A stretch of 64,000 bases of DNA from the NCBI RefSeq assembly GCF_900115365.1, contig NZ_FOWD01000015.1:44200-108199 (forward strand), read 5' to 3'. Of the stretch, positions 23,559-32,625 are shown in pieces. This stretch comes from Anaerocolumna aminovalerica (lineage in GTDB: Bacteria; Bacillota; Clostridia; Lachnospirales; Lachnospiraceae). Below the pieces are notes generated by a model that was given only the letters and a program-made list of their open reading frames with translations, was not told the origin of the DNA and ran no database searches. The stretch's first letter is position 1. Each line of letters starts with the position of its first letter. The position numbers were made by a program, and so were the translations under genes.

Positions 23559-26477
23559 ATGTTAGTTTCAAAACAAGAAATGCAGCGATTATTAGATATT
23601 GAGCGTGAGTTTAAAAACACTCTTATTAAAATAGATGAATTGTCCAAAAACAATTATGATGCGAATAGCTTACTAGAGAAGAAACAGCAAGAGGTGTTAA
23701 GATTATCTCAGCAAGTTACCATTTATAAAAATGAAATTGCAAAATACAATGAAATTACAGTTGAAGTTGAGGAATATGTCCGTGAACGACAAAATGAAAT
23801 AAATAAACTCGCCAATGAAGTAAAGAATTATGAAGCAAAGTTAGACAATAGAAATTCAGAGAATGAAAATCTTATTGTCTCTATCAAAAAGAATAAACAA
23901 GAGATTCAGGAATTAGAGTCAAATCTAAAAGAAAAAGAAAACGAAATTGAATCATTTAAAACAGCTTTGGAAGAAAAAGAACAGAATATAAAGCAAATAA
24001 CAGAACTACTTAAAGAAACCGAAGTAATATTTTCAAATAAAGAGGATGAAATAAATATATTAAAAGAACAAATCAATACTTTAGGGAATGATAACCAAGA
24101 GAAATTATCAGATTTACATAATAAAATTGATCTAATTTCTTCTTTGAAAGATGAATTGAAAAAGGTAAATGAATCTTTAAGTCAAAATAGCAGTGAGTTG
24201 GAGCATACAGTAAAAAAATTGGAAAGTGCAAAGGATGCTTTGGGGATAAGTGAAGAGGAAAACAAGCAACTGCAACAACAACTTATTGATAAAGAACAAC
24301 AACTAAATGAAGTTAAAGATACATTATCACATAAAGATAGTACATTTCAGAAGATTAAGGAAGAATTAGAGCAAAAAATAAATAGTTATAATCAATTGGA
24401 AGCTGAAATATATAAAAAAGAAGCTGAAATAGAAAATCTAAAAAATAGCTTGCAGGAAAATGAAAGTAAAATAGAAAATCATCAAAGTAGCATAGAAGAA
24501 CAAGGAATTACCATAGTAAATCTACAGAATAGCATTGAAGAGAAAGATAATATAATCGAAGATTTCAAAAAGAAAGTCAATGAAAATGGAAATACTATCG
24601 AAGAACTTCAAAAGAAAGTAAGAGAAAATAAATGTACAATAGAAAATCTTCAAAATAGTGTAGAAGAGAAAGATAATATAATTGTAGAATATAAAAATAA
24701 AGTTAATGAAAAAGGAAATACCATCGAAGAACTTCAAAAAGATGTTGGAAAAAAAGAATCTATAATAGAAAATCTTCAATTAAATATAAAAGAAAGTGAA
24801 GAGGTAATCGAGAATCTTCAATATGAGTTAAAGGAAAAAAATAATTCCATAGAAGAATTCTATGGAATAATAAAAGAAAAAGAGGATACGAATGAATTCT
24901 TACAGAGGAATCTAAAAGAAAAAGAAGAGAATATAGAAAATCTTGCAAATAGCTTGCAAGAGCAGAAAAACGTAATTGAAAATCTTCAAAATAGTATAAA
25001 AGAGAAAGAAAACTCCATAGAAGACTTCAATAAGAAAGTCGATGAAAAAGAAGATGCTATTGAAGAACTTCAAAAGAAAGTAAAAGAAAATGAATGTATA
25101 ATAGAAAATCTTCAATTAAATATAAAAGAAAATGAAGATGTGATCGGGGAACTTCGAAGTGATTTGAATGAAAAAGATAATTCAATTAAAGAACTTTATG
25201 TAATAATAAAAGAAAAAGAGGATACGAATGAAATCTTGCAGCAGTATCTGGATGAAAAAGAAGAGAATATAGAAAATATTAAAAATAGCTTGCAAGAGAA
25301 GATAATCGTTATAGGAAATCTTCAAAATAAGTTAAATGAAAAAGATAGTATAATAGTGACACTTCATGCAGATGTGAAAGAAAAGGAAAAAAACAATGAA
25401 ATCTTACAACAGTATCTAGATGAAAAAGTGGGGAATATAGAAAACCTTGCTAAAAACTTACAAGAAAAAGAAAGTATAATAGAAAATCTTCAAAATAGTG
25501 TAAAAGAGAAAGAAAACACAATAGTGTATTATAAAAAGGATATAGTTGAAAAAGAAAATATGTTAAAGTCTTTCCAAAATGATATGGAAGAAAAAGAATT
25601 TGAATTTGAAAATCTTCAAGCTGACATAAAAGAAAGCGAAGAGACTATTGAAATTCTTCATAATGAGTTAATTGAAAAAGATAATACAATTAACTCACTT
25701 CATGAGGATATCAAAGAAAAAGAACAATTCTTAGAAAAACTAAAAGAAGATTTCACCAATAAAAATAGTATAGTAGAGCATCAAAAAAATGAAATTGAGA
25801 ATAAAGATAAATTATTAGCCAATAGAAAGGCTCAAGTTTACCAATTAGAGCAAAAATTAAGTAAGTTTAATAAAGAACAAAAAGTCTATTGTGATCAATT
25901 AAAGGATCAAGAGCTCAGATTGGGATCACTTATTAAAAGTAGAGATGAACTACATGATGAAGTAGATTTAATGAAGAATCAGTTATTAAATATAGAAGAG
26001 AAAAAACAGTATATAGAATCTAAATGTTCTAAAATGGAAGCTAACATTAATGAAAAAAATGAGTTAGTTAAGTCTTTACAAAATACTCTGGAAAAACAGA
26101 CTAGGAAAACAGAGGAGCAGGAAGATACTATAATTCAATTACAAGATAATATAGCAGCACAATCTTTACAATTGAAAGATTCAATAAAGAAAAATGATGA
26201 ATTACAACAGAATTACAATAGTTTAAATAAAACTTTAAATAACAAAGAAGAAATAATAAGGTTAGCTGAAGAGGCATTAAATAAAAAAATAAGTGAAGTA
26301 AATCATTTAGAAAAAAGACTCCAGGAATTAGAGAATCAAATTACCAATACATCTCTTGGAACAAATGAAACAGAGCAATTAAAAGAAGAGTTAAATGAGA
26401 AGAGTACAATTCTAGATGAATATGAGACAAAAATTCTAGAACTAATGATAGAATTAGATGAATTAAAACAAAAGTAA
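23559..26477 (+). CDS. Giant coiled-coil protein with 32 tandem 14-residue units
   Basis: A 972-residue protein, almost wholly predicted coiled coil, with no signal peptide, TM helix or enzymatic motif. From residue 291 to 738 it consists of 32 in-phase 14-residue units resembling IENLQNSIKEKENT, hydrophobic at unit positions 1, 4 and 8 and usually Lys at 11. A higher-order repeat is exact in length: units from Ile403 and Ile515 begin two related 112-residue (336-bp) blocks. Residues 1-290 and 739-972 are irregular coiled coil. It stands alone with its own strong promoter. A cytoskeletal, spacer or chromosome-associated role is possible; function unknown. Confidence 0.85.
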   Translation: MLVSKQEMQRLLDIEREFKNTLIKIDELSKNNYDANSLLEKKQQEVLRLSQQVTIYKNEIAKYNEITVEVEEYVRERQNEINKLANEVKNYEAKLDNRNSENENLIVSIKKNKQEIQELESNLKEKENEIESFKTALEEKEQNIKQITELLKETEVIFSNKEDEINILKEQINTLGNDNQEKLSDLHNKIDLISSLKDELKKVNESLSQNSSELEHTVKKLESAKDALGISEEENKQLQQQLIDKEQQLNEVKDTLSHKDSTFQKIKEELEQKINSYNQLEAEIYKKEAEIENLKNSLQENESKIENHQSSIEEQGITIVNLQNSIEEKDNIIEDFKKKVNENGNTIEELQKKVRENKCTIENLQNSVEEKDNIIVEYKNKVNEKGNTIEELQKDVGKKESIIENLQLNIKESEEVIENLQYELKEKNNSIEEFYGIIKEKEDTNEFLQRNLKEKEENIENLANSLQEQKNVIENLQNSIKEKENSIEDFNKKVDEKEDAIEELQKKVKENECIIENLQLNIKENEDVIGELRSDLNEKDNSIKELYVIIKEKEDTNEILQQYLDEKEENIENIKNSLQEKIIVIGNLQNKLNEKDSIIVTLHADVKEKEKNNEILQQYLDEKVGNIENLAKNLQEKESIIENLQNSVKEKENTIVYYKKDIVEKENMLKSFQNDMEEKEFEFENLQADIKESEETIEILHNELIEKDNTINSLHEDIKEKEQFLEKLKEDFTNKNSIVEHQKNEIENKDKLLANRKAQVYQLEQKLSKFNKEQKVYCDQLKDQELRLGSLIKSRDELHDEVDLMKNQLLNIEEKKQYIESKCSKMEANINEKNELVKSLQNTLEKQTRKTEEQEDTIIQLQDNIAAQSLQLKDSIKKNDELQQNYNSLNKTLNNKEEIIRLAEEALNKKISEVNHLEKRLQELENQITNTSLGTNETEQLKEELNEKSTILDEYETKILELMIELDELKQK

Positions 26478-26542
26478 AAAGATAGTTCCAACCGTTTATA
26501 ATCCCCTGTTCAAATAGTAAGGTTCTGCTTATCAAAAGTGGA

Positions 26543-26572
26543 TTGACTTCCTATATTCCGGAAAAGTATAAT
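26543..26572 (+). promoter_or_regulatory. MerR-like promoter upstream of the merR-type gene
   Basis: TTGACT (26543-26548), an 18-bp spacer and TATAAT (26567-26572). The spacer TCCTATATTCCGGAAAAG nearly duplicates the one at 20843-20859. It lies about 150 bp upstream of the MerR coding start, with a second promoter in between. Confidence 0.5.
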
Positions 26573-26671
26573 ATAAATACATTTTTCAGAGTTGGCTTAC
26601 TTCGCCGTCATATATGGAGAATATAATATGGTTTACATAAGATTGTATTTAGAATTATTTATTAATACCCA

Positions 26672-26702
26672 TTGACTTTGACGTCGTGTCGTCCTTTATA
26701 CT
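26672..26702 (+). promoter_or_regulatory. Promoter with 19-bp spacer immediately before the merR-type gene
   Basis: TTGACT (26672-26677), a 19-bp spacer and TATACT (26697-26702). The spacer contains GACG-N6-CGTC. Over-long spacers of 19-20 bp with a dyad are the hallmark of MerR-controlled promoters, so autoregulation is likely. Confidence 0.6.
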
Positions 26703-26725
26703 TCAATCAGAAAGGAGATGGAGTA

Positions 26726-27712
26726 ATGGAATTAATGACAATCAGCGAGATATCAAGAGGGTTTAATATATCAACAAGAACACTCCGGTATTATGAGCAA
26801 ATAGGACTTTTGACAAGTGGGAAGAAAGAGAATTATGCTTATCGTGTCTATGATGAAAATGCTGTAAGACGTCTACAGCAAATTATTATTTTGCGGAAAT
26901 TACGCATACCGTTAAAACAGATAGGTGTTATTCTAAAAGATAAAGAACAAACCCACATTGTAGAAATCTTTCAAGAAAATATTTTAACACTTGATTGTGA
27001 GATTACTGCACTGTCAACAATTCGCTCTGTTTTGCAAAGATTTGTATTACAGTTGAATAATCGTATTGGAGTAAATGTTAAGCTGAATCTTTTCGATGAT
27101 AACGAACTTCTAAAAGTCATAGAATCCTTAAGCCTTTCTAAAATTGATTTTAAGGAGGAACGGTCAATGGACGATTTAAACAAAGCAAATGAAATTCTTA
27201 CAAACCTGAAGGACATTAGAATTCTGTATTTACCGCCGGCTACAGTTGCATCAAGCCACTATATAGGTGAAAATCCCGAAGATGTAGCCAGAAAACGCTT
27301 AGATGATTTTGTTAACAGTGTAAATTTACAGAGAATTAAGCCTGACTTAAGAGTATATGGATTTAATAATCCCAGCCCCCGCAATAGTGGTGAAACATAT
27401 GGTTATGAATTTTGGGCCACTATTCCTGATGATATGGAAGTGCCGGAATCTATTGTGAAAAAACATTTTGAAGGTGGTTTATACGCCGCTCATTGTATTA
27501 ACATGGGGGATTTTCATGAGTGGCAGCCATTTTTTAAATGTATTTTGGATAATGATAATTACGAATTTGATTCCAGAGAACCTTGGGGAATGGAAGGCAG
27601 TTTGGAAGAACACATTAATGCATTCACATATTATCAGTCCTTCAATGAGAAATCAAAGTGTGAACAATTAGATTTACTCATTCCGATTAAGCCAAAAACA
27701 AAGGTAGAATAA
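26726..27712 (+). CDS. MerR family regulator with GyrI-like effector-binding domain
   Basis: A 328-residue regulator. The N-terminal winged helix is classic (MTISEISRGFNISTRTLRYY, then GLL and YDENAVRRLQQIIILRKL), followed by a dimerisation helix near residues 70-110. The C-terminal half (PPATVASSHYIGENPED onward, with EFWATIPDDMEVPES and GGLYAAHCI) resembles GyrI/BmrR-type small-molecule binding domains. AAAGGAG at 26711-26717 selects ATG 26726; an upstream in-frame TTG at 26672 lies on the promoter -35. It probably activates its own promoter and perhaps that at 20837. Confidence 0.9.
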   Translation: MELMTISEISRGFNISTRTLRYYEQIGLLTSGKKENYAYRVYDENAVRRLQQIIILRKLRIPLKQIGVILKDKEQTHIVEIFQENILTLDCEITALSTIRSVLQRFVLQLNNRIGVNVKLNLFDDNELLKVIESLSLSKIDFKEERSMDDLNKANEILTNLKDIRILYLPPATVASSHYIGENPEDVARKRLDDFVNSVNLQRIKPDLRVYGFNNPSPRNSGETYGYEFWATIPDDMEVPESIVKKHFEGGLYAAHCINMGDFHEWQPFFKCILDNDNYEFDSREPWGMEGSLEEHINAFTYYQSFNEKSKCEQLDLLIPIKPKTKVE

Positions 27713-27716
27713 AGCA

Positions 27717-27915
27717 GGGAACTGTTGCAAAATAGCCTTAAAAAACTCTGGTAAAAGGATTTTGTGTATAATAGTACAGTTAGTTTGGCGTCGACTGGCC
27801 CAGCACATTTTGTAAAGCGGAGGGTTTTGAACGTACGAGGGAAAAGCAGCCAAATGTATTATTATACACCTAAATCCTATCTACAGTGTATATTAGGCTA
27901 TTTTTCAACAGCCCC
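27717..27915. mobile_element. MITE-like element, about 199 bp
   Basis: Imperfect terminal inverted repeats pair GGGAACTGTTGCAAAATAGC (27717-27736, continuing CT) with the complement of AGGCTATTTTTCAACAGCCC (27895-27914, plus C). A second inner stem pairs GGATTTTGTGTATAATA with TATTATACACCTAAATCC, and TTTGGC with GCCAAA, so the whole could fold into one long hairpin. It holds no ORF. The ends resemble those of insertion sequences in Firmicutes. No clear target duplication is visible. Confidence 0.65.
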
Positions 27916-28003
27916 TAGACAGGAGGAAAAGTGCAAGGTGTAACATGTATAAATCGGATCATACATTTATGAAGAGGGTGGAATATACGAGGAGAAAAAA
28001 TAT

Positions 28004-28714
28004 ATGGAACTGAAAAAAATAACAGAACATATTTATTATACTGAGAGTAATACCGAAGTTGACCGCCCAGTACTGGGATATATTTTAGGAGATAAATTCT
28101 CAGTTATGATTGATGGGGGAAATTCAGCGAATCATGTTTTGGCGTATAATCATGCTTTAGCGGAAAAAGGGGTTAGAAAGCCAAAATACTGTATCGTCAC
28201 CCATTGGCATTGGGATCATACATTTGGAATGCATGCTTTGGATATGGAAACAATCGCTTGCTGTAAGACCAATGAAGAATTGCATAGAATGTCTTTATGG
28301 GACTGGAATGACGAGGCAATGAAACAACGACTGATCAGCGGTGAAGAAATTGATTTCGCTGATGAACATATCCGGGCAGAATACAGCAAGTTAGAAGATA
28401 TAAAGGTAGTACCGGCTACTATCACTTTTGATAGCAAATTAGTGATTGATTGTGGCAATATAACCTGTGAATGTATACATTTATCCTCTGCTCATAGTGA
28501 TGATTCAGTGGTTATTTACATTCCGGAAGAGAAAGTGATTTTTATTGGTGATATTTATAATGATGATTTTTATAACAACCATCACAGAGATTTGAAGAAA
28601 ACAGAAAAACTATATCAGGAATTAAGTAGGATTGATTTTGATATCGCGGTAGCCGGACATAGTAAACCTGTTAGGAAAGGTGACATTCTAAATTTCTTGT
28701 CTAAATTTTTATAA
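28004..28714 (+). CDS. MBL-fold metallo-hydrolase
   Basis: A 236-residue metallo-beta-lactamase fold protein. The metal ligands are His67, His69, Asp71, His72 (THWHWDHTFG), His164 (SSAHSDDS), Asp183 (FIGDIYNDD) and His219 (AVAGHSKP), a complete dinuclear site. No signal peptide. Such enzymes hydrolyse thioesters, lactones or phosphodiesters; the substrate is unknown. ACGAGGAG precedes the ATG. It stands alone between a MITE-like element and a bidirectional terminator. Confidence 0.9.
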   Translation: MELKKITEHIYYTESNTEVDRPVLGYILGDKFSVMIDGGNSANHVLAYNHALAEKGVRKPKYCIVTHWHWDHTFGMHALDMETIACCKTNEELHRMSLWDWNDEAMKQRLISGEEIDFADEHIRAEYSKLEDIKVVPATITFDSKLVIDCGNITCECIHLSSAHSDDSVVIYIPEEKVIFIGDIYNDDFYNNHHRDLKKTEKLYQELSRIDFDIAVAGHSKPVRKGDILNFLSKFL

Positions 28715-28780
28715 ATTAAGCTGTAAGATGGAGGCAACGGGTCTCCATTAGCCGGTATATGAATCTTTTGTGCGCAAAAG

Positions 28781-28820
28781 AAAAGGCCCTCCAATCCCAT
28801 TATTACGTTGGAAGGCTTTT
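28781..28820. terminator. Bidirectional terminator between MBL and TetR genes
   Basis: AAAAGGCCCTCCAA (28781-28794) pairs with TTGGAAGGCTTTT (28808-28820) with one bulge. A-rich and T-rich flanks allow it to end both the plus-strand MBL gene and the minus-strand TetR gene. Confidence 0.75.
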
Positions 28821-28859
28821 ATAGTCAGGCGTTACTTTAGAGCTGTTATATTTCAGTTT

Positions 28860-29429
28860 CTATGTAGAGGATATCAGTTGCTTCGCAAATTGTCCGCTCT
28901 GTTTAATAAACAGATCAACATCTAAATTCTCATTCTGCAAAGTTTTATGAATGAAGAGTCCGTCGCTTACTAGTAAAATAAGCCAGGTAATATATTCAGC
29001 AGGAAGTTTCTCATTTCTTTCACTGATCTTTTTCGATATTAAATTAGCAAAATCAAAATAACGCTGCATCAATTTGGAACGAACCTCTTCGTTGCCAAGC
29101 ATGGCATCATAAAAAAAGTGTAAACGCATTCCTACATTGGAAACATCACGTTCTAAAACATATTGCACAAGGCGGTGCAGTGAGGTATCTTTTTCCGGAT
29201 TTTCTGTCCATGCAATTAAGTCATCCCATTGCTGTTTTAAATACTTATCTGTTATATCAAATAAAATATCATTCTTATTTTTATAATGATAATATAATGT
29301 TCCTTTTGAGATACCGGCACTGGCAGCTATCTGAGCAAATGTTATTTCAGAGAGTTTCTGGGTTTCCAACAGTTGCTCTGTTGCATTAATTATCAATTCT
29401 TTCACGTTATCTTTTCTGGGAGCAGCCAT
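28860..29429 (-). CDS. TetR family regulator, divergent from the glp-type operon
   Basis: A 189-residue TetR protein. The helix-turn-helix is near residues 24-52 (EITFAQIAASAGISKGTLYY); the C-terminus is a divergent helical ligand pocket. GAAAGGAG lies 8 nt before the ATG. It is transcribed away from the GlpA-like gene, and a 20-bp near-perfect palindrome lies just after that operon's -10 box. I infer that it represses the operon; the inducer could be a glycerol- or lipid-derived compound. Confidence 0.9.
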   Translation of the reverse strand: MAAPRKDNVKELIINATEQLLETQKLSEITFAQIAASAGISKGTLYYHYKNKNDILFDITDKYLKQQWDDLIAWTENPEKDTSLHRLVQYVLERDVSNVGMRLHFFYDAMLGNEEVRSKLMQRYFDFANLISKKISERNEKLPAEYITWLILLVSDGLFIHKTLQNENLDVDLFIKQSGQFAKQLISST

Positions 29430-29567
29430 AGAAATCTCCTTTCAATTCTGTAGAATCAGTTATGTATCATGATTACAATATCTTGAAACAGTATAAACTC
29501 TTTTCACCTATTTGTCCAATAGCTAGAGAATAAATAATAAAAAATTAGTCAAAAGTATCAATAATAA

Positions 29568-29627
29568 TTGACATACTTTAATATATTTGGTAATATGTTG
29601 TAAAAAGAGTCGGACACGTGTACGACT
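29568..29627 (+). promoter_or_regulatory. Promoter and 20-bp palindromic operator of the glp-type operon
   Basis: TTGACA (29568-29573), a 17-bp spacer and TAATAT (29591-29596), followed by AGTCGGACACGTGTACGACT (29608-29627), a palindrome with one mismatched pair and an ACACGTGT centre. It overlaps the expected transcription start, a classical repressor position. Confidence 0.75.
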
Positions 29628-29644
29628 TGGAAAGAAGTGGGTGA

Positions 29645-31375
29645 ATGAGCGGAAAAGTCTTTGAACGAAAACTGAACAAGAAACTGGAAAGGTATTTTCC
29701 CGGAAGGGTATCGGCAAAGTTAGAGAATGATTGTATTCGGGTTTCCGGAGAGCTAACAAATTGGGAGGATATTGTAAAAGCTTGCAGAATGTGTGTCAGC
29801 AAAGATAAGGGGTTACATGTGGTAAATGACATTAAGCTTATGGATACGGATATCCCAAGTATGAAGATTCCGAAAGAAACTTCAAAAGAGTTAGAAGGCA
29901 GTAAGCCGGATGTTCTAATTATCGGCGGCGGTATTTCAGGAGCAAGTATCGCAAGAGAATTATCAAAATGGAATTTGAATATTTTATTAGTAGAGAAAGA
30001 ATCAGATCTTGCAATGCAGGCATCTGGGCGGAACGATGGTGAAGTACATCCGGGAGTTGATTTAAACAAAGGAAGTTTAAAGCAGCATTATGTGTTACTG
30101 GGTAATAAAATGTTTGATAAGGTTTGTAAAGAACTTGATGTTCCATTTAAACGGAGAGGTCAATATGCCTGTTTTAATCAAAGATATTTATTACCCATAT
30201 TAGCAGCTTATGCATGGCAGAAAAAACATATCTGCGGTGTAAAAGATACAAGGATTATTAGAGGGAAGGAACTAAGAAAACGGGAGCCGGAACTAAATGA
30301 GGAGTTTGTATTCGCCTTATATAATTCAAGTGCAGGTTGTGTCTGCCCTTATGGACTAACCATTGCATACGCGGAAAATGCAGTACAGAATGGGGCAAAG
30401 GTTTCATTGAATACAGCCGTTTTAGGAATGGAGGTAAAAGACAATGAGATTGTTAGTGTAAAGACAAACAAAGGTGTTCTTTATCCAAAGTTAATAATTA
30501 ATGCAGCGGGAACATTTGCAGATGATGTTGCAGCTATGGCGAAAGACAGATTTTATTCCATTCATCCAAGAAAAGGAACCAATTCTATTTTGGACAAAAA
30601 AGCGGCACATCTGGTAAAATCCATTGCATCTATTAAAACGGTTACCCGTAAAAAGACACATACAAAGGGAGGAGGTATATTAAGAACAGTACATGAGAAT
30701 TTACTTGTGGGACCAAATGCAATTGAAACCTATGAAAAAGAAAATTTCGCTACAGAAGGTAAAAGTATTGAGGAAGTTTTTAAAAAACAGAAACTAACAG
30801 CAAAAGGGTTATCGGAACGGGATATTATTACATATTTTACAGGAGTACGTGCAGCAACATTTGAAGAAGACTTTGTTATAGAAAAAGGACGGAACACAAA
30901 GAATCTCATTCACTGTGCAGGAATTCAATCTCCCGGATTAACAACAGCCCCGGCAGTGGCGTTGGATATTGAAAAAATGGTCATTAAGGAATTATCCAAA
31001 AGTGAGATAGTCACAAAGAATGAAAATTTCAATCCAATTCGAAAAGGTATCCCGGTATTAAGAGACATGTCCGGTGAAGAACGGACCAAAATGATTCAAA
31101 ACAATCCTGACTACGGAGTTATCATATGCCGCTGTGAGGAAATCAGTAAAGGTGAGATTATTGATGCACTGAACGCTCCTATATCAGTACCAACTGTAGA
31201 TGGCATTAAGAGACGAGTCAGGCCGGGAATGGGCAGATGCCAAGGGGGATTCTGCATGCCCCTTGTTACACAGATTATAAGTGAACATGAGAACATCTCA
31301 ATCCATGAAGTAAAAAAATCAAGGGCAGATAGTTATATTACCCTGGGAGAAACAAAGGGGGGAACCAGGTGTTAA
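29645..31375 (+). CDS. glpA: Anaerobic glycerol-3-phosphate dehydrogenase-type flavoprotein (GlpA-like) with N-terminal BON-like domain
   Basis: A 576-residue protein in three parts. Residues 1-66 look like a BON-type domain (RVSAKLENDCIRVSGEL, HVVNDIKLMD). From residue 88 there is a DAO-type FAD domain with IIGGGISGASIARE and GRNDGEVHPG. The C-terminus carries a BFD-like [2Fe-2S] site: Cys495 and Cys497 (ICRCEE), Cys532 and Cys537 (GRCQGGFC). The FAD plus BFD layout is that of GlpA, which oxidises sn-glycerol 3-phosphate; the BON-like start is not usual. A GlpB-like flavoprotein and a DUF1667 protein follow with overlapping ends. Substrate by analogy only. Confidence 0.82.
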   Translation: MSGKVFERKLNKKLERYFPGRVSAKLENDCIRVSGELTNWEDIVKACRMCVSKDKGLHVVNDIKLMDTDIPSMKIPKETSKELEGSKPDVLIIGGGISGASIARELSKWNLNILLVEKESDLAMQASGRNDGEVHPGVDLNKGSLKQHYVLLGNKMFDKVCKELDVPFKRRGQYACFNQRYLLPILAAYAWQKKHICGVKDTRIIRGKELRKREPELNEEFVFALYNSSAGCVCPYGLTIAYAENAVQNGAKVSLNTAVLGMEVKDNEIVSVKTNKGVLYPKLIINAAGTFADDVAAMAKDRFYSIHPRKGTNSILDKKAAHLVKSIASIKTVTRKKTHTKGGGILRTVHENLLVGPNAIETYEKENFATEGKSIEEVFKKQKLTAKGLSERDIITYFTGVRAATFEEDFVIEKGRNTKNLIHCAGIQSPGLTTAPAVALDIEKMVIKELSKSEIVTKNENFNPIRKGIPVLRDMSGEERTKMIQNNPDYGVIICRCEEISKGEIIDALNAPISVPTVDGIKRRVRPGMGRCQGGFCMPLVTQIISEHENISIHEVKKSRADSYITLGETKGGTRC

Positions 31376-32625
31376 ATTATGATGTGATTGTAATCGGTGG
31401 GGGGCCTGGGGGTCTGGCCGGGGCCATATCAGCTGATAGGGAAGGGGCTAAGGTTTTATTAATTGAACGTGAGGCACGGCTGGGAGGTATTTTAAAACAG
31501 TGTATTCATGATGGTTTTGGTCTGCTCCGTTTTGAAGAGAAACTTTCCGGGCCTGAGTATGCACAGCGTTTTGTGGATGAGTTTCATGAAAGAAAGATTG
31601 ATTTTAATGTACTTACCTATGTCACAGGAATAAAGAAACTGGAACATAAATACTTAGTTTCTGTGGTAAATACAAAAGGTGTGATTGAATACACAACTAA
31701 ATCTATAATTTTAGCAACAGGATGCAGGGAGAGAACCTCAAAGCAGGTCTTTATCCATGGAACGAGACCATCCGGAGTATTTACTGCCGGAACAGCCCAG
31801 TATTATACCAATATACTGGGAGAGCTTCCTACAAAAAAATGCGTTATTCTAGGCAGTGGCGATATTGGATTAATTATGGCAAGAAGACTTACTTTAGAGG
31901 GAGCGAAAGTATGCGGGGTATATGAAGCAAAGTCTACGCCCTCGGGACTTACAAGAAATATTATGCAGTGTCTTAATGATTTTGAAATTCCATTATTCTT
32001 ATCCCACACAGTAACCAGACTTTTTGGGGAAGAACGGTTACAGGCAGTTGAAATCATGAAGGTGGATGAGTACATGGTACCAGTTCCCGGAACGGAAGAA
32101 ATCGTGGAATGTGATGCATTGATATTGTCGGTTGGTTTGATTCCTGAAAATGAGCTGGCAGAAAGTTTGAATGTACGGATAGATTCAAGGACAAAAGGAC
32201 CGGTTTGTGATGACGACTTTATGACAAGTGAACCGGGAATCTTTATTTGCGGAAATGCACTTCATGTTAATGATTTGGTGGATTATGTATCTGAAAGCGG
32301 GGAATTGGCCGGAAAGGCAGCAGCAAATTTTTGTTATAAGCCAAAGGAATTAGTATCATTTAAGGTGGGAAAAGATTTTCTATATTTTGTACCACAGCAG
32401 GTCAGCATCCGTAAGATAAACAAAACTTCAACATTTTATTTTAGAAGCAGAGAAGTATTAAAGAAAGCAGTGGTAACAATTTCACTTAACGGAAAACAAA
32501 TATTTGAAAAGAAGTACGCATATTTAAAACCTCCGGAAATGGAAGCTATTAAGCTGAATATGAGTCAATTTCATTTTGTGAAAGAAGATACTCTTACAGT
32601 GGAAGTGAAAGGGGAAAAAGTATGA
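31369..32625 (+). CDS. FAD/NAD(P)-dependent oxidoreductase partner (GlpB/NoxA-like)
   Basis: A 418-residue pyridine-nucleotide-disulfide-type flavoprotein. FAD site VIGGGPGGLAGAISADREGA (8-27), a central ATGCRERT motif, a NAD(P) loop VILGSGDIGLIMARR, and the second FAD motif GIFICGNALHVNDLVD. The redox-active CxxC of disulfide reductases is absent; LKQCIHDGFG follows the FAD loop as in partners of GlpA-like dehydrogenases. It starts with GTG, overlapping the GlpA stop, with a G-rich ribosome site. It probably passes electrons from the dehydrogenase to a carrier. Confidence 0.88.
   Translation: MLNYDVIVIGGGPGGLAGAISADREGAKVLLIEREARLGGILKQCIHDGFGLLRFEEKLSGPEYAQRFVDEFHERKIDFNVLTYVTGIKKLEHKYLVSVVNTKGVIEYTTKSIILATGCRERTSKQVFIHGTRPSGVFTAGTAQYYTNILGELPTKKCVILGSGDIGLIMARRLTLEGAKVCGVYEAKSTPSGLTRNIMQCLNDFEIPLFLSHTVTRLFGEERLQAVEIMKVDEYMVPVPGTEEIVECDALILSVGLIPENELAESLNVRIDSRTKGPVCDDDFMTSEPGIFICGNALHVNDLVDYVSESGELAGKAAANFCYKPKELVSFKVGKDFLYFVPQQVSIRKINKTSTFYFRSREVLKKAVVTISLNGKQIFEKKYAYLKPPEMEAIKLNMSQFHFVKEDTLTVEVKGEKV

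Noticed and set aside
24522..25115. Minus-strand open frames of 60-85 codons inside the coiled-coil gene
   Set aside because: They are Phe/Ile/Leu-rich mirror images of the Glu/Lys-rich repeats on the other strand, with no ribosome sites.
24429..25772. Regular DNA repeats that could look like a CRISPR array
   Set aside because: The repeats are 42-bp coding units in frame within a long ORF, without unique spacers or cas genes.
26628..26675. 15-codon frame with GGAG before the MerR gene
   Set aside because: It ends inside the MerR promoter -35; a leader peptide is possible but nothing supports it.
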